The translations under genes were made by a program, and so were the position numbers. This document shows positions 16,050 through 22,652 of a stretch of DNA of 24,424 nt, piece by piece. This DNA comes from a virus. Below the pieces are notes generated by a model. It was given only the letters and a program-made list of their open reading frames with translations, had not been told where the DNA came from and ran no database searches. The stretch is from positions 1-24,424 of IMG/VR virus record IMGVR_UViG_3300007960_003955; one strand, given 5' to 3'. Numbering within the stretch: position 1 is the stretch's first letter; each line of letters starts with the position of its first letter.

Positions 16050-16589
16050 ATGAATATTTTTTACTTACATCCCGATCCTAAAATCTGTGCTCAGATGCAC
16101 GTCGACAAGCATGTTGTGAAGATGATTCTCGAATATGCTCAGTTACTTTCGACTGCGCATCGTATGCTAGACGGCACAGAATATATTGATGCGTCTTCCG
16201 GTCGCAGAATTAAACGTTGGCGATTGCCTGATCCAGATTTAGAGCAGCATCTATACAAGGCATCGCACGTTAATCACCCAAGCGCTGTCTGGGTTCGTCA
16301 GTCTAACAACAACTACAACTGGTTGATGTGTTTGTTCCAGGAACTGCTGCTAGAATACACTCATCGTTATGGCAAGCACCATTCTACCGAGCGTCTTGTC
16401 TATTGGTTGCGCAAACCACCTGCGAATATTCCCGTAGGTTATTTCACGCAACCCACCCCTGCTATGCCCGACGAATACAAAGTTCCTGACTCTGTCCAAT
16501 CGTATCGTAACTATTATATCGGCGCGAAAAATAAAATGGCAAATTGGAAAAAAAGATCGATTCCAGAGTGGTATGAGGTTGCTGCTTGA
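16050..16589 (+). CDS. conserved phage protein, 179 aa
   Basis: A 179-residue protein starting MNIFYLHPDPKICAQMHVDK, then HVVKMILEYAQLLSTAHRML, a HPSAVWVRQSNNNYNWL stretch and a C-terminal YRNYYIGAKNKM..W. His, Trp and Asn are frequent and a conserved-looking HxDKHxVKM segment is near the N-terminus. I associate this sequence type with hypothetical proteins of T4-like marine phages but know no tested function. ATG 16050 was chosen over TTG 16044; GAGG at 16035-16038 suits it. It is the last gene before the strong terminator. Confidence 0.8.
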   Translation: MNIFYLHPDPKICAQMHVDKHVVKMILEYAQLLSTAHRMLDGTEYIDASSGRRIKRWRLPDPDLEQHLYKASHVNHPSAVWVRQSNNNYNWLMCLFQELLLEYTHRYGKHHSTERLVYWLRKPPANIPVGYFTQPTPAMPDEYKVPDSVQSYRNYYIGAKNKMANWKKRSIPEWYEVAA

Positions 16590-16638
16590 ATAAATACCTG
16601 TATGCAGAGAAAAAATAAAAACATAAACAATTAAACTC

Positions 16639-16673
16639 ATGGGGTAGCGGTTCCACCGCTGCCCCATTTTTTT
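16639..16673 (+). terminator. intrinsic terminator
   Basis: A 12-pair stem, ATGGGGTAGCGG (16639-16650) with CCGCTGCCCCAT (16656-16667), one T-G wobble, a five-base loop TTCCA and then seven T. It ends the long plus-strand run just before phoH. The reverse strand has no T-run after the stem, so it works in one direction. I see no good promoter in the 30 bases between it and phoH. Confidence 0.92.
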
Positions 16674-16703
16674 GTAACTAAGTAACTCTCGCAAAGGAAT
16701 GTT

Positions 16704-17450
16704 ATGACTAGAAAAAAATCCTCTCTTCACCTCGTGGATACTTCTAATCAGGAGAAAAGTTCTAAATGTAAAGTTCTCATGACAGATATGAGACAAGATA
16801 TAAAGCCATTAACATTCAATCAAGCAGCATTCTTTGATCTTTACGATAAACAAGAAACAGCAATATTATTACATGGTGCTGCTGGTACGGGAAAAACATA
16901 TATCGCCTTGTATAAGGCATTATCCGAAGTTTTACAAAAAGACACAGAATTTCATAAAGTGGTTATCGTAAGGTCGGCAGTCCCATCGAGGGAAATTGGG
17001 CATCTTCCTGGTGGCGCTGATGAAAAGACCGAAGTCTATCAGTTACCATATCACGATATATGCGCCGATCTATTCAATCATGTTCAACCATTTCAAAGAT
17101 TAATGGAACAAAAGTCAGTGGAATTTATGATCACTTCGTTTGTTCGTGGATTAACTTTGGACAATGCAATCGTCATTGTTGATGAGTGCCAGAATATGAA
17201 CGACATGGAACTTAATTCTATCATGACTCGAGTTGGGTCTAATTCCAAAATTATCTTCTGTGGAGATTTCCGTCAGACAGACCTATATAGAAGGACTGAC
17301 ACGAGCGGATTGCACAAATTCATGAAGATCGTCGACATGATGCCATCCTTCAAATCGGTGGAATTTACGATGGACGATATCGTGCGTTCAGATATTGTCA
17401 AGGAATATCTCATCGCGAGAATGGAATACGAAGAAAGAACTGCAGCGTAA
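16704..17450 (+). CDS. phoH: PhoH-like ATPase
   Basis: A 248-residue P-loop ATPase of the PhoH family, very common in marine phages. Walker A is GAAGTGKT (58-65). VVIVRSAVPSREIGHLPG is the family-specific segment. Walker B is IVIVDECQN (Asp160, Glu161), and NSKIIFCGDFRQTDL corresponds to sensor I. The first 30 residues are a variable, Lys/Ser-rich extension; ATG 16704 has AAGGA about six bases upstream. The role in phages is unproven; RNA or phosphate-stress functions have been proposed for the family. It follows a strong terminator and is followed by a promoter, so it may be its own transcription unit or depend on read-through. Confidence 0.95.
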   Translation: MTRKKSSLHLVDTSNQEKSSKCKVLMTDMRQDIKPLTFNQAAFFDLYDKQETAILLHGAAGTGKTYIALYKALSEVLQKDTEFHKVVIVRSAVPSREIGHLPGGADEKTEVYQLPYHDICADLFNHVQPFQRLMEQKSVEFMITSFVRGLTLDNAIVIVDECQNMNDMELNSIMTRVGSNSKIIFCGDFRQTDLYRRTDTSGLHKFMKIVDMMPSFKSVEFTMDDIVRSDIVKEYLIARMEYEERTAA

Positions 17451-17460
17451 AAAAAAAGGC

Positions 17461-17489
17461 TTGACTTTTTCGCAATTTTATAGTATAAG
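17461..17489 (+). promoter_or_regulatory. sigma70-type promoter, nearly leaderless
   Basis: TTGACT (17461-17466), 17 bases, TATAAG (17484-17489), in the 44-base gap between phoH and the nuclease gene. A start point about seven bases after the -10 would coincide with the ATG at 17495 or 17498, which would make the message leaderless or nearly so. AAGAG overlapping the -10 could serve as ribosome site only on read-through transcripts. Confidence 0.75.
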
Positions 17490-17494
17490 AGTAT

Positions 17495-18178
17495 ATGATG
17501 TTTAAAACGATATATGAATATGAAGATTTCGCCCAATCAACCACGAACGAAGATGGTAGCAGAGTTTATGTTAATGCCTCTGGTGTAGCATATCCCTCTG
17601 CTACCACTGTTCTCTCAGTTCTTAGCAAAGATTCAATCAAAGAATGGCGCCAACGTGTTGGCGAAGAAGAAGCGAATCGTATTTCTTCGGCTGCTGCTAC
17701 ACGTGGCACCAAGATTCATACGTTGGTTGAGAAATATCTCGGCAACGAGGAAATAACTTCTGAAACATACGAAGAGCAGAAAGTTGATCCTTTCAACGCA
17801 CAACTCTTCGAAGACTACAAGAAATTTCTTAATCGCATTAACAATATTCATGCACAAGAACTTGCTCTTTACAGCGACCACCTTCGCATGGCAGGTCGTG
17901 TAGACTGTATCGCCGAGTTTGAGGGTAAACTTGCAATTATCGACTTCAAAACTTCTAGGAAACTGAAGAGAAAAGATTGGATTGAAAGTTACTTTCTTCA
18001 AGCAACAGCATATTCCATCATGTATGAAGAACGCACAGGTATACCTGTGCCAAATCTAGTAATCGGTATTGCTGTCGATCACGAATCAGAACCTCAGATC
18101 TTCCTAGAGAAGCGTGATAACTGGGTTAAAAAACTACTAAATACTCGTGATTACTTTGAGTCTGGTAGATTTTTTTAG
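17495..18178 (+). CDS. PD-(D/E)XK exonuclease (RecB/Cas4/MGME1-like)
   Basis: A 227-residue nuclease of the RecB-like PD-(D/E)XK type. It has RGTKIH (His75), an upstream acidic helix, Glu122 (AQELALYS), GRVDCIAE (Asp137), IIDFKTS (Asp150, Lys152) and Gln169 with Tyr173 (LQATAYS). This is the full set expected for a metal-dependent single-strand or 5' exonuclease and resembles Cas4/MGME1-type proteins. It is too small for a helicase-nuclease and carries no Cys cluster, unlike Cas4. A role in recombination or host DNA breakdown is likely. It begins at ATG 17495 or 17498 straight after its own promoter. A 63-residue gene follows 11 bases later. Confidence 0.87.
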   Translation: MMFKTIYEYEDFAQSTTNEDGSRVYVNASGVAYPSATTVLSVLSKDSIKEWRQRVGEEEANRISSAAATRGTKIHTLVEKYLGNEEITSETYEEQKVDPFNAQLFEDYKKFLNRINNIHAQELALYSDHLRMAGRVDCIAEFEGKLAIIDFKTSRKLKRKDWIESYFLQATAYSIMYEERTGIPVPNLVIGIAVDHESEPQIFLEKRDNWVKKLLNTRDYFESGRFF

Positions 18179-18189
18179 GAGAAAATATT

Positions 18190-18381
18190 ATGAGCGATTT
18201 TAAAGGCGGCACTTTTGCTCCAGCGGATTATCCTCTGATTAAGAGAGCATTGCATTCCTATTTGATTGATTGTCTTCGCACCGAGGGGTTCAGTGAACGA
18301 GATTCGCATCCAGATGTAACACCAATCGCTAATCTTCTTCATCGAATCGGGAGGATTGATGGAAGTCGAATGGAAGGGTAA
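18190..18381 (+). CDS. small unknown phage protein, 63 aa
   Basis: A 63-residue protein, MSDFKGGTFAPADYPLIKRA at the start and PIANLLHRIGRIDGSRMEG at the end. It is helical in character, with no recognised family. The start is supported by a good TAGGAGA eight to fourteen bases before ATG 18190. Its last 23 bases overlap the next gene, whose GGGAGG ribosome site lies inside this one, so the pair is coupled. Confidence 0.72.
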   Translation: MSDFKGGTFAPADYPLIKRALHSYLIDCLRTEGFSERDSHPDVTPIANLLHRIGRIDGSRMEG

Positions 18382-19093
18382 GATCGGATATGGTGATATT
18401 GTATCACCTATATGTTATGTGCATAACGAGTCTCTTCGTCGAAAAGAAAATGTGAATTTGAAATTTTTCTGGGGGCATTCTCCTGGAACAAAATTTAAAC
18501 CACAAGATCCCGAGACTATCGATCAACGAGCAGATTTTATTTTTACACACACTGAACGAGTAGACGGTGTAACCATGCAACACGTTTACAATCAGTCTAT
18601 AGAATATAATCATACAAATTATTTCGATAAAAATCTTGGATTGCACAATCTTCGTTTTAGCGACACATATAGGTGGAAGGGGGATGGCAATCACATAGTT
18701 GTGGTTTCTTCTCTTAATAACAAAAAACAATTTTCCGAATATGCCAAACATAAGATGTGGAAGGATCCGCTGGCAGGTAAGTGGGAAGATTATATAACAG
18801 AACTGCGCAAGAACCATAAAGTTGAGATGGTTGGTTATGATACACCAGTAAAAGAATTGGCAGAATTAATTCAAAGCAGTAAGTTGCTCATAGGTTATCA
18901 TGGTAGTGCTGTCTGGATGGGGAAGTGGATCGGTGCACCGATGCTGATATATTCATCAGACAAGTTAACTGACCGTTGTCTTCCATGGTGTGTAAGAAGA
19001 GAAGAACCAACTTTGGAATTAGAAGCGATAATTGATACGAGCGTTTCTCTGATTGAAAAAACAGAACTCGATCTAAAGGAATATCTAAAATGA
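18359..19093 (+). CDS. putative GT-B glycosyltransferase
   Basis: A 244-residue protein with GT-B-like elements in its C-terminal half: VEMVGYDTPVKELAELIQSS, then LLIGYHGSAVWMGKWIGAP and LIYSSD. This recalls the nucleotide-sugar binding part of GT9-like and related transferases, where a Gly-His-Ser/Ala segment contacts the donor. The first 30 residues (GKIGYGDIVSPICYVHNESL) also look like the start of a GT-B Rossmann domain. GGGAGG precedes ATG 18359 by four bases, and a TTG at 18356 is less likely. It is short for a complete GT-B enzyme. It is linked to the next transferase by an ATGA overlap. Donor and acceptor are unknown. Confidence 0.55.
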   Translation: MEVEWKGKIGYGDIVSPICYVHNESLRRKENVNLKFFWGHSPGTKFKPQDPETIDQRADFIFTHTERVDGVTMQHVYNQSIEYNHTNYFDKNLGLHNLRFSDTYRWKGDGNHIVVVSSLNNKKQFSEYAKHKMWKDPLAGKWEDYITELRKNHKVEMVGYDTPVKELAELIQSSKLLIGYHGSAVWMGKWIGAPMLIYSSDKLTDRCLPWCVRREEPTLELEAIIDTSVSLIEKTELDLKEYLK

Positions 19094-19761
19094 TTTTCGT
19101 CGGACATGACTCCAGAGAACAGGAAGCATTTGATGTTTGTAAGTTCTCAGTTGAATCTAGAAGCAATCTTAAAGTTTATAAACTCTCCAGCGCAGATATC
19201 CCAGAGTATTCTCGGAATTTTGGAGAACCGCAGTCGACTGATTTTACATTCACACGATTTTGGGTTCCCTATCTGTCAGGATACAAAGGATTTTCTATTT
19301 TTTGTGATTGCGATTTTCTATTCTTAGAAGATCCCAATGAGTTGATTAAGATCGCGAAGATGGATCCGACAAAGGCAGTTTGGGTGGCGCAGCACCCAAC
19401 TTATATTCCTAAGTCTGCATTAAAGATGGACAATATTTCTCAAAATTCTTATGAAATGAAAAACTGGTCGAGTTTGATGGTCTTCAATAACGAACACTAT
19501 GATTGTTCCAAACTGACACCCGAATGGTTAAACAATCATCCAAGGGGTATTGATTTTCATAAGTTTAATTGGACTGATGCAAATAACATCGGAAGTATTC
19601 CTTTAGACTGGAATTGCCTCGATGGATATTATCATCTAGAAAATCCAAAGGCGATTCATTACACAGATGGTGGACCATGGTTCGAAGATTATCGAGAGAC
19701 ATTTTATTCTGATTTATGGTATAAAGAGCGAAAAAAGAGCTTGACATTAGAGAAAAAATAA
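19090..19761 (+). CDS. GT-A glycosyltransferase (GT8-like)
   Basis: A 223-residue GT-A fold transferase. It starts with IFVGHDSREQEAFDVCKFSV, a characteristic N-terminal donor-binding strand and helix. The metal-binding DxD is in SIFCDCDFLFLED (Asp73, Asp75). NWSSLMVFNN and a later DWNCLDGYYHLENPKAIHYT match the acceptor side and the C-terminal His of GT8-type and similar phage enzymes. It would use a nucleotide sugar with Mn2+. It overlaps the previous transferase (ATGA), so the two may add successive sugars. Its last codons and stop lie within the first 60-bp direct repeat. Confidence 0.82.
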   Translation: MIFVGHDSREQEAFDVCKFSVESRSNLKVYKLSSADIPEYSRNFGEPQSTDFTFTRFWVPYLSGYKGFSIFCDCDFLFLEDPNELIKIAKMDPTKAVWVAQHPTYIPKSALKMDNISQNSYEMKNWSSLMVFNNEHYDCSKLTPEWLNNHPRGIDFHKFNWTDANNIGSIPLDWNCLDGYYHLENPKAIHYTDGGPWFEDYRETFYSDLWYKERKKSLTLEKK

Positions 19762-19812
19762 AGTATAAATAATCTATCAGTTGATGACAATCAACAATAA
19801 AAACGAAGTAGA
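19753..19812 (+). repeat. 60-bp direct repeat, copy 1
   Basis: This segment matches 20454-20513 at 57 of 60 positions by eye, offset 701 bases. It begins in the last two codons plus stop of the glycosyltransferase (AAAAAATAA), includes TATAAATA and a GTTGAT-GACA-ATCAAC hairpin, and ends at the methyltransferase ATG. In copy 2 the same sequence forms the upstream part of the tmRNA gene. Copy 1 therefore looks like a truncated tmRNA 5' flank that now acts as leader for the inserted gene. Confidence 0.93.
19764..19771 (+). promoter_or_regulatory. T4-type late promoter before the methyltransferase
   Basis: TATAAATA, the T4 late -10 consensus, lies in an intergenic space with no matching -35. It is 40 bases before the methyltransferase ATG. 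The gp33-like co-activator gene in the same window supports use of such promoters. The same octamer occurs in the second repeat. Confidence 0.68.
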
Positions 19813-20462
19813 TGACTGAAATGAATTGTTCTATATGTAAATCTACCAGTTTTACAGACTTTAACAATCGTATTAACGCACGATGTACAAGATGTGGTAG
19901 TCTAGAAAGACACAGAGCAGTTTATACTGTATTAGAAAATAAAAAAATTATTAATTCAACATCAAACATTTTGCACTTAGCACCGGAACCATGTTTAGTA
20001 AACATTATTAAAAAAATAGTTAAAAATAAAAACTATGTCTTAGCTGATACTAACATAGATCATTATAAAAGCGCATTTGATTTAGACTGTGTAAAATTAG
20101 ACTTAGATGAAGAATTACAGTTTGATTCAAACGCATTTGATTTAGTTCTGCATAACCATGTGTTAGAGCATTTAACAGGTAATCATATAGATCATCTAAA
20201 CGAAATGATTAGAATTACGAAGACTGGTGGTTATGTTATTTTTACTATCCCGTTTTATAAACATATAAAACACACTATTTGTGGAGGAGAATTATTATCC
20301 TCTGACGCAGAGAGAAAAAAAATATTTGGACAAGAAGATCACTATAAAGTCTTTGGAAAAGACTTCCTTTATCATTTATCTAATCTAAATAGTGTCAATT
20401 ATGAAACCGTATTGCTAGATGAATACTCAAGTATTAACACTGTTTTTATACTTAAAAAATAA
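19812..20462 (+). CDS. SAM methyltransferase with N-terminal zinc ribbon
   Basis: A 216-residue protein. A zinc ribbon (Cys6, Cys9, Cys25, Cys28) is followed by GSLERHRAVY. A class I methyltransferase domain follows: ILHLAPEPCL in the motif I position, LADTNID as motif II, FDLVLHNHVLEHL as motif IV, then TKTGGYVIFTIPF. This arrangement resembles methyltransferases found in surface-polysaccharide clusters. The gene is much poorer in G+C than its neighbours: the 120 bases from 19921 to 20040 contain only 25 G or C. That base use, together with the flanking 60-bp repeats, marks it as a recent arrival. ATG 19812 is created at the repeat border (GATG here, GACG in copy 2); ATG 19821 is an alternative. 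It ends in LKK-stop within the second repeat. Confidence 0.83.
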   Translation: MTEMNCSICKSTSFTDFNNRINARCTRCGSLERHRAVYTVLENKKIINSTSNILHLAPEPCLVNIIKKIVKNKNYVLADTNIDHYKSAFDLDCVKLDLDEELQFDSNAFDLVLHNHVLEHLTGNHIDHLNEMIRITKTGGYVIFTIPFYKHIKHTICGGELLSSDAERKKIFGQEDHYKVFGKDFLYHLSNLNSVNYETVLLDEYSSINTVFILKK

Positions 20463-20513
20463 AGTATAAATAAAATATCAGTTGATGACAATCAACAATA
20501 AAAACGGAGTAGA
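20454..20513 (+). repeat. 60-bp direct repeat, copy 2 (tmRNA 5' flank)
   Basis: Partner of 19753-19812 with three substitutions. It covers the last codons of the methyltransferase, the TATAAATA box, the GTTGAT-GACA-ATCAAC hairpin and the bases leading into the tmRNA T arm. Similarity stops exactly where the T stem starts, so only the upstream half of the acceptor piece is duplicated. Confidence 0.93.
20465..20472 (+). promoter_or_regulatory. T4-type late promoter for the tmRNA gene
   Basis: TATAAATA about 40 bases before the T arm of the tmRNA. A start point near 20480 would give a precursor that begins with the hairpin and runs through the acceptor piece, intervening segment and coding piece. 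It implies late expression of the RNA. Confidence 0.7.
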
Positions 20514-20542
20514 CGGGGGTTCGAATCCCCCCACCTCCACCA

Positions 20543-20646
20543 TAGATGCATCCGCCAATCAATACATATATGCGGAGTATCCATGGTCACCTTCCGACGG
20601 GTTAGATAGCGGGTTGCAAACTGCTGTCGTTGGGTGCATCTATGAT
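20543..20646 (+). other. intervening segment of the tmRNA precursor
   Basis: These 104 bases separate the acceptor CCA from the coding-piece 5' end. They are closed by a ten-pair stem, CATAGATGCA (20541-20550, which includes the CA of CCA) with TGCATCTATG (20635-20644), that would stack on the acceptor stem. An inner CCGC/GCGG hairpin is also present. In two-piece tmRNAs this segment is cut out by RNase P and 3' processing enzymes. Confidence 0.88.
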
Positions 20647-20727
20647 GGGGGTGTTACTGGGAATCGATACACGTGGAATAGGGCGGTTCGAGACTGATTG
20701 CTTGGCAAAGTGCCACTAAACATAAAT

Positions 20728-20766
20728 GCAAACGATAATAACGTTTCATTTGCTCTAGCAGCTTAA
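20728..20766 (+). other. tmRNA tag reading frame (ANDNNVSFALAA)
   Basis: The resume codon is GCA and the frame reads ANDNNVSFALAA then TAA. With the alanine carried by the tmRNA itself, the tag would be AANDNNVSFALAA. The start matches the AND of E. coli and many alphaproteobacterial tags, and the ALAA end is the usual ClpXP/ClpAP recognition end. CATAAAT directly before GCA stands in for the conserved resume-setting sequence. Confidence 0.93.
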
Positions 20767-20879
20767 GCTAGCATTGGGTTCCGTGGGGTTTCCTAGAAAC
20801 AGAAAACCCCACATTTTGTTTTCAGTGTGGGGAGTCACTGACTAATAACCTCTCGAGTACAACAATAAGAGTAAAACTA

Positions 20880-21404
20880 ATGACGCAATTAAAGAAACCG
20901 ATTGTATTCGTAATTTCTTTACTTGGGATTTCATTATTATCTACCGCGAATATTTCTTTTGCTAGTGAGAGACGACCAACTCCGAATGATGTAGTCGTCG
21001 TCCAAGTTCCTCCTGTTGATCAACGGGAACTTAAATGCCTTGCTGACAATATCTATTACGAGTCTAGAGGCGAATCTCAAAATGGTAAAATTGCAGTTGC
21101 TGGTGTGACACTCAATAGAGTGTCAAGCAACAAATTCCCAGAAAATATATGTTCTGTCGTATACCAGAGAACTCGCAGTACTTGCCAGTTCTCATGGACT
21201 TGTTCTCGTAAACGCAAACCTAATCCTGTTGCTTACGAAGAATCGTTCAAGATCGCTGAAAAAGTATTGACAGAAGAGATAGATCATAGTAATATAATTG
21301 GTGACAACGTAATGTGGTATCATGCGGATTATGTGAATCCTAGATGGTACAACCTAAGAAAAGTGACTAAGATCGGTAGGCATATTTTCTATCGGCAAAA
21401 ATAA
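20880..21404 (+). CDS. SleB/CwlJ-type cell wall hydrolase
   Basis: A 174-residue exported protein. The signal peptide covers about residues 1-28 (KKPIVFVISLLGISLLSTA, cut near SFA). A Hydrolase_2 domain follows with CLADNIYYESRGES (likely catalytic Glu61), IAVAGVTLNRV, FPENICSVVYQ and CQFSWTC, ending with VMWYHADYVNPRW and GRHIFY. The family cleaves peptidoglycan, probably as a lytic transglycosylase-type enzyme. In a phage it likely serves lysis or wall passage. The signal peptide means it could reach the periplasm without a holin. It lies just after the tmRNA; a weak AAGAG precedes its ATG. Confidence 0.92.
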   Translation: MTQLKKPIVFVISLLGISLLSTANISFASERRPTPNDVVVVQVPPVDQRELKCLADNIYYESRGESQNGKIAVAGVTLNRVSSNKFPENICSVVYQRTRSTCQFSWTCSRKRKPNPVAYEESFKIAEKVLTEEIDHSNIIGDNVMWYHADYVNPRWYNLRKVTKIGRHIFYRQK

Positions 21405-21420
21405 GGATTAGATTTTCTGA

Positions 21421-21945
21421 ATGGATAAAGAAATCGTGAGTGCGGGTGTGGAGATATATCGAAATATCTTTACACCCGCAATTTGTCAGGAGTTAATAGA
21501 AATGACTCCTGCATTATCTGAGGAATACGACACGTTTGCTGGGGTTCGAACGAAAAGAAAACTCACTTCCTCAAGAAGATCGCCTGTAACTTTCTTTCTT
21601 CATCAGTTATCTGAAACCGAATCGCAAAAGTATTGCGATATAATCTATGATAGAATCCCCAATACTAAAACCGCAGCGTTTAGGATTATGCAATATCCTG
21701 TTGGTTCTTGTATAAAAGACCATTATGATACATGGCATCCAATAGATGGTCACAGTAACACAGGTTTAATTATCCAGTTAAATGATCCTAATTCCTACTC
21801 TGGCGGGCAACTTACTATTCAAGGACGCAAAATAAACCTTGACATTGGCGATGGAGTATTATATGATTACTCTCGTATTCATGGAGTTACTACGATAGAA
21901 GGTTCTGAACGATGGATCTTAAATCTTAGGGTGGAAAAATCTTGA
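21421..21945 (+). CDS. 2OG-Fe(II) oxygenase (prolyl hydroxylase type)
   Basis: A 174-residue oxygenase using 2-oxoglutarate, O2 and Fe(II). The iron ligands are His101 and Asp103 (DHYDTWHP) and His154 (YDYSRIHGV). Arg164 (GSERW) would bind 2-oxoglutarate ten residues later. YSGGQLTIQG and LDIGDGVLYDY are the usual core strands. Such small single-domain enzymes are common in marine T4-like phages, where the substrate is mostly unknown. AAGGA overlaps the SleB stop, somewhat far from ATG 21421. A sulfotransferase-like gene follows two bases after its stop. Confidence 0.93.
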   Translation: MDKEIVSAGVEIYRNIFTPAICQELIEMTPALSEEYDTFAGVRTKRKLTSSRRSPVTFFLHQLSETESQKYCDIIYDRIPNTKTAAFRIMQYPVGSCIKDHYDTWHPIDGHSNTGLIIQLNDPNSYSGGQLTIQGRKINLDIGDGVLYDYSRIHGVTTIEGSERWILNLRVEKS

Positions 21946-21946
21946 T

Positions 21947-22651
21947 ATGATGGTATTTGAGAATAGTGATTATTTGTTCTATGCAGCAGGTAAAACTGGT
22001 ACTAGAACTTTATACACCATCCCAGATATTGTTGACGTTACGGTGCACGAGGAATTCTATTCTCCACTCAGAGAACGTTCTCTAATGTGTTTAGACGAGA
22101 GGAAAGAATTGACAGGAAAGCAAATAGTGGCAATTATTCGCGAACCATGGTCAAGGATGTATAGTGGTCTGTATGAAATTATTGTAAAAATCGTAGCAGG
22201 ACCATTTATAGAAGAAATGATCGAGCAAAATGCTGATGTTTCATTTATAGAAAATGCTTCTATTTGGTCCAGGATGTTCGAGCGATGCATAAAGATGTCG
22301 CCTCGACAGTGGATTCCAGACCAAGAAATGGATAGTCACCGTTGGCAGTTTCACATCGGTAATTGGTTGACTGATATAGAAATGTTGGCGGAGAAATACC
22401 CAGATACTATAATTCTTGATTTATCAGACCTGAGTAGATTTCTAGATGAAAACAGTATCAAATACGAACATAAAAATAAAATGACTGATTTTCTGGGCGA
22501 TAAAACTCTTTCTAAAAATTGCTTCGAGGCATTCAAATGTGCGATTGCCAATTCTGGTTACCAGAGAAGAAAACAAATATTCGATTATCTACTCCCTGAA
22601 GTGGATTGTTACAAGCGACTAAATAGTAAGCGTTATTATGGGATGACATAA
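21947..22651 (+). CDS. sulfotransferase-family protein
   Basis: A 234-residue protein with the two PAPS-binding motifs of sulfotransferases. The P-loop-like FYAAGKTGTRTL has Lys16, and IIREPWSRMYSG (64-74) supplies the Arg and Ser that contact the 3'-phosphate. The remainder (LTDIEMLAEKYPDTIILDLSDL) fits the fold. It probably sulfates a sugar or protein hydroxyl, and the preceding oxygenase could create such a hydroxyl. ATG 21947 or 21950 are both possible, and no clear ribosome site separates them. It ends one base before the GTG of the gp33-like gene. Confidence 0.75.
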   Translation: MMVFENSDYLFYAAGKTGTRTLYTIPDIVDVTVHEEFYSPLRERSLMCLDERKELTGKQIVAIIREPWSRMYSGLYEIIVKIVAGPFIEEMIEQNADVSFIENASIWSRMFERCIKMSPRQWIPDQEMDSHRWQFHIGNWLTDIEMLAEKYPDTIILDLSDLSRFLDENSIKYEHKNKMTDFLGDKTLSKNCFEAFKCAIANSGYQRRKQIFDYLLPEVDCYKRLNSKRYYGMT

Positions 22652-22652
22652 A

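Larger units (their letters stand above)
20480..20855 (+). ncRNA. ssrA: permuted two-piece tmRNA gene
   Basis: tmRNA frees stalled ribosomes and adds a degradation tag. Here the 3' (acceptor) piece comes first. It has T stem GGGGG (20515-20519), loop TTCGAAT, CCCCC (20527-20531), acceptor strand CACCTCC (20532-20538), an A, and an encoded CCA (20540-20542). After a 104-base spacer the coding piece starts with GGGGGTG (20647-20653). This pairs with CACCTCC over all seven positions, including G3-U70, the alanine identity pair. GGGAATCGATA fits the D-loop region. The tag frame GCA...TAA lies at 20728-20766. P5-like TAGC/GCTA, pseudoknot-like GTGGGGTTT/AAACCCCAC pairings and an ACTGACTAA close to the E. 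coli RNA follow. Outer ends are estimates. The permuted layout is known in alphaproteobacteria, some betaproteobacteria and cyanobacteria; the AND...ALAA tag favours a proteobacterial origin. No SmpB gene is seen. Confidence 0.95.

Noticed and set aside
19753-20513. The 60-bp repeats as insertion-sequence ends or phage attachment sites
   Set aside because: No transposase, integrase or inverted ends are present in the unit, and the repeats hold a stop codon, promoter and RNA flank. Recombination between related phages explains them better.
20515-20542. T arm plus acceptor strand and CCA read as the 3' half of an ordinary tRNA
   Set aside because: No D arm, anticodon arm or 5' acceptor strand lies upstream. 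The pairing strand lies 104 bases downstream followed by a tag frame, so it is a permuted tmRNA.
20482-20697. 71-residue open frame across the tmRNA region
   Set aside because: It runs through the T arm, spacer and coding piece of the tmRNA; the RNA structure explains the sequence and the translated product shows no protein-like pattern.
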